From contig JACGWO010000001.1 in assembly GCA_034509735.1 (NCBI GenBank), forward strand, positions 29,143,966-29,207,965: a stretch of DNA of 64,000 nucleotides, in the 5' to 3' direction. Each line of letters begins with the position of its first letter. Position 1 is the first letter of the stretch. The notes beneath the pieces are model-generated. The model was not told where the DNA came from, did no database searches, and worked only from the letters and a program-made list of their open reading frames with translations. This stretch comes from Sesamum alatum. Taxonomy: Eukaryota > Streptophyta > Magnoliopsida > Lamiales > Pedaliaceae. Below are positions 34,209 through 43,700 of the stretch, one piece after another. The translations under genes and the position numbers were made by a program.

Positions 34209-35728
34209 TTGTCTTTCAGGCAACAGGGTTTTGATGATGCTTTGGAAGAAGATCTTTGGATCTTGAAAGAAGCTATACAAGAATGCAGGTCAATGGACAT
34301 GGACGGAGAAAGTAAACTTTCTCTCGAGAATATCAAGAGGCATATTCAAAGGAATTTCAGTGAGAATCCTTTGGCGTGGTGGGATAGAAATAAGATCGAG
34401 GCTACTCTAAAGGTCAAAGAGGAATGCAAGTACGAGTATATCCGATACAAGTCTATCCAAATAAACATGGAGGATAAGAAAGATATGCAGGAGATCATAA
34501 AGAGCATATCAATCTTAGACTCATCGAGCCTGGAGTCTCGGCCTATAGTAGCCCTGATTTTCTGGTAAGAAACCATGGTGAGATAAAAAGAGGTAAACCC
34601 AGGTTAGTCATTAACTATCAAGGCATTAATAAAATATTAGAATTTGATGGTTATTACATCCCAAGTAGAGGACACTTAATTGATTGCATTAAAGGTGCTA
34701 AAGTGTTTTCCAAGTTCGATTGCAAATCTGGATTTTATCAGATTAAAATGAAAAATGATTCAAAGAAATATACTGCAAATTCCACACCTCATGGACAATA
34801 TATCTGGAATGTACTTCCAATGGGACTTGCCAATGCACCCCAGATATTTCAAAAAAAGATGGATAATCTTTTCAAAGACTATCTAGAGTTTACGTTTGTT
34901 TACATAGACGACATCTTGATTGCATTTAAAAATATACAGGATCATATTAGACATTTTGAAATATTTTCTAATGCGTGCCATAAGGAGGGATTAGTGCTTT
35001 CCGAAAAGAAAGCCATCATAGTTGTCAATAAAATTAAATTTCTAGGAATTCTTATTGATGAAACCGGTATTGAGTTGCAGGAACACATTGTAGAAAAGAT
35101 TCACAATTTTCTTGACATTCTTAAAGATAAGAAGTAACTTCAAAGCTTCTTGGGAGTTTTCAATTTTGCACGAATCTTTATCAAGGACCTCGCAAAATAC
35201 AGAAAGGATTTCCGTCCACTTTTGAAAGAAACAGAAAGTTCAAAGCGAAAATGGGAGGGAATTCATACGCAAAGGGTTCGTGAGTTAAAACAAGTTTGCA
35301 ATAACCTGCCAAAGCTTGCAATCCCACAAGACGAGGATGAGTTGGTAGTCTACACGGACGCCAATGATTACAGATGGGCAACAGTGCTCATGAGAAAAAC
35401 AACTACTGGCGAAGAGCCATGTAGATACACATGAGGGTTGTTCACCGAACAACAAGCTAAATTATGGCATATTAATGAGAAGGAATTCTTTGCAGTTTGG
35501 AAGGCTTTCAAAAAATGGCCTTTGTTCTTACTAGCCAACGAATTTACATTAAAAGTTGATAATACGAATGTTAAGGCTTTCTTAAAAAATAAACTTGAAT
35601 CAAAGATTGAGAAAGCTCGTATTATTAGATGGCAAGCAGAATGCCAATATTATTGTCATAATATTATCGTTATCAAATCTCATGAAAATGTTCTTGCAAA
35701 TTTCTTAACAAGAGATGGAGGCAACTGA
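34209..35728 (+). pseudogene. Pararetroviral reverse transcriptase and RNase H
   Basis: RT blocks are visible: 'KPRLVINYQGINK' (34596), 'FSKFDCKSGFYQI', 'WNVLPMGLANAPQIFQ', the catalytic 'YIDDIL' (34901-34918) and 'FLGILID'. RNase H shows 'VVYTDAND' (first Asp, 35346), 'EKEFFAVWKAFKKW' and 'LKVDNTNVKAFL', then ends 'ANFLTRDGGN'. Stops interrupt at about 34566, 35135 and 35432. This enzyme would copy pregenomic RNA to DNA in a live virus; here it cannot be made whole. Confidence 0.92.
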
Positions 35729-36878
35729 AGCAGACTCCGTCATCATCAGGCTCAGGCACCTCAGGGAGAACCTTGAGGAGATTAACAAGAGATTTGAACA
35801 GCTAACAGTTAAGGCCCAAATAGCTGGCCAAGTCCAACGAGCTGATCTGGACACTGTCTAGAGCGCCATCAGGAGTACCAAACTTGTTGCAAGCTCGTTA
35901 TGGGACGACCTACTGGAACCAATTCGAAAGGCATCATCTTCAGTGATAGCCCAAGAATTAAGAGAATAGAGCTCTAAACCTGCAATTAGAGAACAGGGCT
36001 CCAAACCTGTAGCGGCAGATTCAAGTATTGCGTGCACAAGGCCATCGCCAGACTCTGGTGAAAAGGCAAAAGTTGAGTTACAGAAAGTGCAAACTCCTGA
36101 TAATTCAAGTCAACCCAGCACCTCTGGGGTTAAAGAGGAAGAGATTAACCTTAGGCCAATGACGGGCACCTCTAAGGTTAATACTAACGAGGCTTTATCT
36201 TTTGTTTTCGCTTGACAGGATTATCAGAGATCATGGGAAAAACTTGTTTCCCGAAAAGGCATAAGCCCAGGCAAGACCATCGCAAATAGATCCGGAAGAT
36301 ATAATAGAATTTGGATGCTCGAAGGGTCTAAACCAGAAGAGGTACGAGAGTGGTATGATTTTGAAGCTCTTGCTTCAGTTCATACTATGTCACCAAGCTT
36401 TCCGGTAATATCAAAGCTCCCGGAATGGATCGGTGGGGAGGTATATGACTCATAGCAAAACAATCCCCACCTTAAACGAGGAGATATTTTGGAGCTCAAG
36501 TTCATTTCCATAGCTCCAGAAATCGCAGGAAAATGGTCTCATCTAGCATTCCATTTCATCAAATTACACAGACCAGACATGGTAGCATTCAACAGAGTCA
36601 AGGCTGCCATAGGAGAGGCTCCCCTGGTGTCTTCCCTTAGTGAAGATGACATATCCACCAGAAGAGCATGGGGTTACTGGGTCTGTCTCACAGAGATGGA
36701 TAAAGTCAAGTATCCGTTTAAAATATTTTTTAATAAATTAAATGGATCATTCCTATTAAACTCCATGACAGGGAAAAGCACCGAGTTCACAGAAAACTTG
36801 TTTGAAAAGAAAATAATGCTATATGGGAAAATAAGCTGCCTGCAACAGAGAACACAAGGAAGAAGGCATGCAGCATGA
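35718..36878 (+). pseudogene. Pararetroviral last ORF (transactivator position), unrecognised
   Basis: It overlaps the RNase H end. It begins with a leucine-rich, charged helical region ('LRHLRENLEEINKRF'), followed by a serine/proline-rich stretch and two further blocks (36280-36450 and 36489-36878). Its position matches the transactivator/viroplasmin gene, but I see no viroplasmin GIYtsW-type motif. Stops occur near 35860, 35968, 36215 and 36453. Confidence 0.5.
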
Positions 36879-37163
36879 TGCATGTAGGACAGTGGCATAA
36901 CCACCTTTGCCCTTATTGTGAGAAACATGAAAAGCCCTTGTTTGGAACGAAGATTCAGGTAACCCAAAATAAACTCGAACCAAGACCAGAGAAGGGTAAA
37001 AGAAAGAATTTTTACAAAATAAGGTAAAAACCTCAAGATGTAAAAAATTAAAAGGAAGACTGTCGGCAAAAGAAGATAAAAGTGCCAACAGTCATAAAGA
37101 CAAAGAACACCAGCTGGCAAGCACATGGCCGACAAGGCATAATGACCACAGCTGGAAAGTTGG

Positions 37164-37448
37164 TGACGAACGCAATGACGTCACCTAAAAACAAGTTTGA
37201 AGTCCGGGTTTGAAGTCCGCGGGCTATTATAAATAGAGAGCTAGGAAGCAGATGGAGATCATCAGAAAACTTCTCCAACTCTTCAGAAAAATAAATTGTG
37301 TCTTTAAATTTTCTAAGTGTTAGAACTTCCAGTGTATGGGGTTATCCCCAACGAGTCAAGTCCTCTTATCCATGAGAGGCTAAATAGTTTTCTCCTTCGC
37401 TAGAGGAAAAAAATATCTATGTAATATTCCAAGTATTTCTTCAATAAA
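37164..37448 (+). promoter_or_regulatory. Pararetroviral pregenomic promoter: as-1 pair, TATA, AATAAA
   Basis: TGACG at 37164 and TGACG(TCA) at 37176 are separated start to start by 12 bp, the as-1 spacing of the 35S-type promoter. TATTATAAATA at 37225-37235 is the TATA box about 50 bp downstream. AATAAA at 37443-37448, some 210 bp after the TATA, is the probable polyadenylation signal. A short direct repeat of 'ttgaagtccg' lies between as-1 and TATA. Confidence 0.75.
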
Positions 37449-37901
37449 GTAAAGGCTTCTGTTCAAATTGTTTATTCAAAATTCTATCAAGTCTCTATTT
37501 TGGAATACTTTTACGCCCTAAGGTAAGAAACGAAATAGGGTTGTGTTGTTTGTTGCTGAAGGAGCCAAGTACCTGCGAACCATCTACTGCGGTAGTGTGG
37601 TTGGAAAAGAGCCGTAAAAACGAGGACTTAGAATACCCGGTGGCAAGGCGGTCAAAACCAGGTATGAATTTATAGAGGCTTAATTTTATTTCAGAAGCAT
37701 GTTGAGCCTTACTAAGAGCATTGCTGGACTATGGAGCTTTTTTCATTAAAAGGGCAAAATGGTCATAAAATGGGCTGAAGGACCAAAACTACGAACATTT
37801 GAAAGATACAGGACCAAAATCACCATACCCAAAATTAGAGGATCAAAATTACCAACCCCCTAAAGATACGGGACCAAAATTGCAATAAATCCACCCCAAC
37901 A

Positions 37902-38830
37902 CGTGAAAAATTGAAGTGTGTTGAGATTACAAGGAAAACAAAATTAAATGGTAGTTGAATATTTTAGCTCCTTATTCAGTAAATCAAGGCCGAGTACACA
38001 TTATTCAAGCCAAAATATAAAAATCAGTGGCAAATATGCGAATGAAAACACAGTAAGGCAGATGGGGTGTTATATGTTTCTTTGTCAAAATATTGAGGTA
38101 CTTTTCAGATATTTTTTTACATTTTTTTTAAAAATAAAAGAAATAATACAATTTTATACACGTAAGGTGTATGTAATAAAAAAATATAATCTAAAATAAA
38201 AAATCGAATAGAAGAAATGCAACAATCACAATTTTATACCAACCATGTTATGATTTACTCGAGCCACCAGAGATTTGTAAAAAAGGAAAGGAAAAGAGAC
38301 AAAGATGTTGGGGGGATGAAATGATAATGATAAGTTGAGACTTGAGAGCGTTTTACCTAATTTAGGTCAGTTGCACATGGGCAGAAGACTCAGAAAATCT
38401 GATGTTCCACTGACTCTGCACCAAATTGTATGTAGAACAGACTCAACAACAAAAATTTGTGGGTTGAATTTTACTAACGTAAATATATATATATATATAT
38501 ATATATGTTTTAATTAAATCACTCTGAGGGGAGCTTTTCGGGCCCCGTCCCTTCTATATTAAAATAATCGAGAAAGAATATACAGCAGGGAGAGCTACCT
38601 CCCTAGTGGAGTCTATAAAGCAGTAGATAAGGAGTACTACTCCCTTACAACTGAGAAAACTGAAAGCGTAAATGAGGAATACTACTCCCTTACATTGTGA
38701 GCGTAGCCAAGCAAAGGTGAGGAGTACTACTCCTTTACTATAAAATACAATATTCTTAAACCAAAAGTCAGTGACACTATTCTAAAGGTAGAGTTTCATT
38801 GTGCCAAAAAGAATACGCTACTAACGTACA
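37902..38830. other. Spacer with simple and tandem repeats, no gene seen
   Basis: Non-coding and AT-rich, with an (AT)n tract at 38482-38507 and the 45-bp repeat array described separately. Confidence 0.6.
38631..38738 (+). repeat. 45-bp tandem repeat with palindromic core
   Basis: GGAGTACTACTCCC (38631), GGAATACTACTCCC (38676) and GGAGTACTACTCCT (38721) are spaced exactly 45 bp apart, giving two full units and a partial third. Each begins with a near-palindrome, GGAGTA..TACTCC. Confidence 0.85.
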
Positions 38831-38846
38831 TATACATTTATTTTTA

Positions 38847-39174
38847 GGATAAATTACAGCTATCTCTCTTGAAGTTTGATATAATTATAAATATTTTTTC
38901 GTTGTTTGAAAAATTATAAAATACTCCCCTAAGGTTTGTAACCGTCTAATAAATAACCCATTTTTATAGATGAAATAACCAAAATGCCCTTATGCACTAA
39001 ATTATTTTTTTATTTATTTCTTAAAAAAAATTTGGACGACAATGCGCACACGGAGGAGCAATAATGAAATTTTCCTTGATTGATTTTTTTAAAATTTTAA
39101 TAAAAAATTCAAGAACAACGATGGGGTATTTGTAATTATGCCAAACCTTAGGGGAGGTGGCTATAATTTACCCC
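38847..39174. repeat. MITE with 8-bp target duplication
   Basis: TATTTTTA occurs at 38839-38846 and 39175-39182. The ends are GGATAAATTACAGCTATC and, inverted, GGGGTAAATTATAGCCACC. Length 328 bp. The interior contains 'aaaatgccctta'. 39183-40240 is AT-rich with nothing coding seen. Confidence 0.85.
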
Positions 39175-40244
39175 TATTTTTATAAATAATTGTATATATA
39201 ATTTCATAATAATTAAATATTTTTTTATTTAATTTGAATATATTTAATGATTTAAGTTATTAATGTATTAAAACAAATTTTAAATTTAAATACATTAAAT
39301 GATATTATATATTTATTAAAAAAAAAAAAAGAAAGAAGCAAAGAGGCATCTTTTCTTTGTTGGAATCAACAAAGTTCAGTAGTTACACGTATAAAAATCG
39401 TCACAGACTCAGAGGCCCTCAAAAGTATTAAAAAAAGAGATTAATGTTTGACAAAAATAATATATAATAAGATGAAGAAAAAAAGAAAACAATTGAACGG
39501 AAGTATATTGTGACAAAGATACAAGCCCTGTCTCATAAATGGCCCATGACTTAATTATTTCAATATATTGGCAAGTGGTGTGCTCAATTAATTTTAAATT
39601 AGTAAACGCGACACATTTAATGTATTTGCATAATTTTGAAAAATAAGTTAAAATAAAATATTTATATAAAAGTATCTAAAAATATATATCAAGATGGTAA
39701 GTTAATATAAATATTTTGATTTATAAAAAAAATATTGACAAACAAAGATAATAAATAATGTTGGAGAAATAAAAAAATGCATGAAAAAAAAATCATACTA
39801 AATGGAGGAATTAAAAATAATTAATTTATTTAATAAAATTTTAAAAATTAACAGATCAAAACTAAGTGAGATACTAAAAGGGTGCTCTTACTCAATAATA
39901 AAGTATAGATTTAGAAAATTACTTAATATTTTAAAAATAGATATTAATTGAATGAATAAAAAATATTAAAATAACAGAAAATTATGAAAAATAATTCTAA
40001 AAAAGGGACAAAAATTAATAAAATAATTATAAAATTTTAAATTTACTAACAAAAAGAAAAATCGAAAACAGCAAAAATAGTGCTCTTCAATTATTATATA
40101 GAGATAGAGATAGATTATTAAATTTGCAGAAAGTTTGAAATCATGATCTCAGATCTAATCTGGCAAAGCATTTGATACCAACATTCCACCTTCTTCTTCA
40201 TTAAAATCTCTCCTAGACTTTTTTCTGCGGTTTTCTTCTCTTGG

Positions 40245-40245
<1 letters not shown>

Positions 40246-40281
<36 letters not shown>

Positions 40282-40398
40282 GTGGGATTTTCCTTAAATT
40301 TCTTGCATATGGTCTAACACTCTTTTCATTTCCACCATCAACTGTCCTATGGTTCACTTTTTACCTTACTATAAGGCTTCCGTTATTGTAGGATACAC

Positions 40399-40433
<35 letters not shown>

Positions 40434-40797
40434 TTTCCCTTTGTTCTCTCCGGTAATCCTTATGAAGCAGTTTCCGTTATGGGTAACTGAAATGTGAAGC
40501 CTCATTCATGGTTCTTGGACTTGGGCTGTCTTTCAACTAATTCTTGAAAAAATACCCTTTTTGTTGCCGATGGGGATCTGGGTTGGCCTTCAAAGTCTTG
40601 TCTTTATCTGGAAGCCAAGGATTTAGAAAGCTGAATAGATCCAAGCCACCAAAAATTTCTATTTTGGGTTTTCACATTTTCTATCAATTCTTGCGTTTGT
40701 GGCTGAAAGATATCATCTTGGTACCTTTACTTCATCCATTTCTTGATTTTGCAGTTTCCAAGACTGTAAGTTTTAGCTTCTTGGTCAATATTGATTG
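40246..40797 (+). promoter_or_regulatory. Mannanase upstream region and 5' leader
   Basis: It contains an (AT)n tract (40246-40279) and an (AC)n tract (40402-40431) within 550 bp of the start codon. Either or both may lie in the promoter or leader. No unambiguous TATA box can be separated from the AT repeat. Confidence 0.4.
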
Positions 40798-43700
40798 ATG
40801 GTTAAGAGCAAAATGTTTGGAGGAAATGGGGTTATGTACCCGATTATTGGTTTTGCCTCATGTGTGGCTTTCATATACTTGTCTTTTGGAGACTTGTGGA
40901 TCAATCTCCAAGAAGATACAAACCTGAGTTTTGTGGGGAGGAATGGGAGTCAGTTCATTGTGGATGGTAAACCATTCTACTTTAATGGGTGGAACTCTTA
41001 CTGGATGATGGACCATGCTGTGGATGAATCCAGCAAGCCTAGAATCAGGGCGATGCTGCAAGCCGGTGCGAAAATGGGCCTTACTGTTTGTAGAACTTGG
41101 GCTTTCAATGATGGTGATTACAATGCTCTCCAAATTGCCCCGGGTCGATTCAACGAAAGAGTGTTCAGAGTAAGAGAAAGTTTGTTGTCAGTATGATTAT
41201 TTGTGTAGTGTTGGAGTTGATTGCTGGTAGTTTGATCTTTGGCTTCTAATTTATCTTGGATTCGATCTGTAGTTTAGTTCTTTTAATAGCTAATCGTTTT
41301 GATGTTTGGATACGGAGCAGTAGAATCCAATTGCTTGGTTCATTTGACTTCACATTGCTCTTCTTTTTATTATATTTTTGCTGTTTTAGTGTTTTACTCT
41401 TACTTGAAAAGTTCATTATAATCTAGAATTAGTTAGTATAATGATGGTGTTTGTCTGTGTAAGCTTGTGGGCGTTAGCGTCCTTGCTATGTCGATTGCTC
41501 GTTGTTTTCGACCAAATCATGGTAATGGCCCACTAAGTATTGAATACACTGGTTTCTATCTGTTTTCTGTGTTGAACTTATGTTGACGGCCTGCCTTATA
41601 TTACTCATCCTACGTTGTCATTTATCACTGTTATACTTATCTGGATAATCCAATTTAATGCTTACATGCATTGTTACAGGCGTTGGATCATGTCATTGCT
41701 GAATCACGGCGATATGGAATAAGGCTAATACTAACCTTGGTCAATAACTTGCAAGCATATGGTGGAAAGACTCAATATGTTAAGTGGGCATGGGAAGAAG
41801 GTGTCGGTTTAAGTTCTTCTAACGATTCGTTCTTTTATGACCCATCAATACGGCGTTATTTCAAGAATTATGTTAAGGTAACTTTGTTATATTATCTTCT
41901 ATTTTCTAGCAATCTTTTAATTGGGAGAGCTGCTATCGTCGTAGTGCAAATTGATCAAGAAAATACAAACAAAGATTTTCTTTTGTCTTGCTGTGAACCC
42001 AGTGAATGGTTTACATCATGTCTGTGAGACTTTTGGATTTCCTTGCCAAATTTAGGAATATAACATCTTGTCTTCATACATCATATTGCCTGCCACCTTT
42101 GAATACTATGGTACTATCCATACGACTCCTTAATTTCAAAGTTTCTTTCACTAAAAGGACGACTTTTCAGGAATCGAAAATCTTGTCTTGATCTCCATGA
42201 ATGAGCTTTTGTAAAGCTCTGAGAAAGGCTTTACTATGCCCAAAGGGCAAATTGGATATTTGTTTCATATAAAGAAATATGGCTAAGTTTCTTCTAACAG
42301 TTAACTTTTTGGTATACAAAATCTTGCTGGTTGTCATACAAAGAAATATGTACCGAAAAAAATGGATCTATGCTTTTGTTTGTATCAGGGGTATCGACAA
42401 ATTTCCATTACTATTCCAGTAAAAGTCCTCAACTAAGCCCCTTCATCTTAATTTTCTAGGAAAAGATACAGGACTTAGTGGCATAAACCATTTTATTTTC
42501 TCCTCCCTTCTTTTCTTAAAGATCGGAAGATAGAAATCGAAGCCCATGCTCAAGTATCTTTCATTCTGGTCCATGGGGTAAAATCTGCCGAAATGTAACT
42601 ATAAGTAATATGCATTTCTAGAAAAGGGAACAGTTTGACAATAGGAGTTCCACAACGCATTCTTATTCCCTCCTTTCCAGAAATTTTCTAGTCTTTGTTT
42701 GGACATTCTCATGTTTTAGTTTATGTTACACTTCAGAACAAATGCTATCTTAAATGATCGATCGGTCCAGACTATGAAAATTAGAGCCAGTGTGACGTGC
42801 CGTTGCTATAAATACTTGCACTCTACCTTATTGATGATTTTGGTAACTTAACTTTGCAGCTTAACATCTCTATGTATCGTCACTGAAATTGCTTTGTATT
42901 TCCTCAATATGTTGCAATCTGCACATTGAAGAGCTCCACTGAAATTCTCAATAATTATTGTCAATACGATGATTTTACTTGAAAAATAGGTCAACTGCTT
43001 CTCCTAATTATTCTTGCGTTTCTAATTAATAATGTATTAGCAGGTATTATTAATGAACATAATTGGCAATCATAACACTGTTATTAATAAGATTGGAGAA
43101 CAAAATTAGGAAGTGGAAGAGAAAAGAAAGAAATTTCAGTCGCCCTCACCCTAATGCCACCCGTCCGCCCGCCTGTACCTTTCCCTTTTTGTCATTTCTA
43201 TTGAGACAAATCGCTTAAGTTTTCTAAATCTTCTCATCACTATAGAAATTATATGCGTTATTCTACATTAGCACTATCCTTTCCAGTTGCCAAAAGATAA
43301 GCGAAGCTTTCGTCTTTGTTTTCAATTTAATACTTTCAGTAAATTTTGTCAATCACCATTTAACAATATTTCCTAATTTTGCATTTGGCAGACTGTTTTA
43401 ACAAGGAAGAACTCAATAACTGGAGTTGAGTACAGAGACGATCCAACGATCCTTGCTTGGGAGTTAATCAATGAACCCCGCTGTATAACCGATAAATCTG
43501 GTGATACACTTCAGGTAAATAACAAATTTTATCCCCGTAAAACTTGTAGAAATATTCAAAACACCTCATACTAGTATTGCCTATTGAAGGTTAATTGATC
43601 TTTGAGGTTCTTTGAACTCGATTTTGTTCTGATCTTCTTCATGACAAGGGACTTGAAACTATTTTAGTATTTAGGTCAGTTGTATTAAATTTTTGACTAG

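Larger units (their letters stand above)
30300..37740 (+). mobile_element. Endogenous caulimovirid (plant pararetrovirus), near full length, inactive
   Basis: The order is: tRNA-Met-like primer site (30308), unknown 5' ORF, coat protein with zinc knuckle, 30K-type movement protein, aspartic protease, RT with YIDD, RNase H, a last ORF in the transactivator position, and an intergenic promoter with as-1 and TATA. About 7.4 kb matches one genome unit of Caulimoviridae. Coat protein before movement protein in separate or long frames resembles the cavemovirus and solendovirus arrangement more than caulimovirus or badnavirus. Many stops and frame changes in every gene make it non-functional. No integrase is present, as expected for this family. 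Confidence 0.92.
30072..37892. mobile_element. Mutator-type unit carrying an integrated pararetrovirus
   Basis: A perfect 9-bp duplication ACCCCAACA lies at 30063-30071 and 37893-37901. The left end GGGGAAATTGCAAAATTAG and the right end, inverted GGATTTATTGCAATTTTGG, continue as imperfect inverted repeats of about 150-170 bp, both containing 'tcccgtatctt' and runs of 'ttttagtcc' or 'ttttggtcc'. No transposase gene is present. The interior between about 30300 and 37740 is viral. The arms resemble small MITEs elsewhere in the window, so the host was probably a non-autonomous MITE. Confidence 0.85.

Noticed and set aside
36674..37278. Minus-strand frames over the viral promoter region
   Set aside because: They are antisense to viral sequence, with no motif and no supporting start context.
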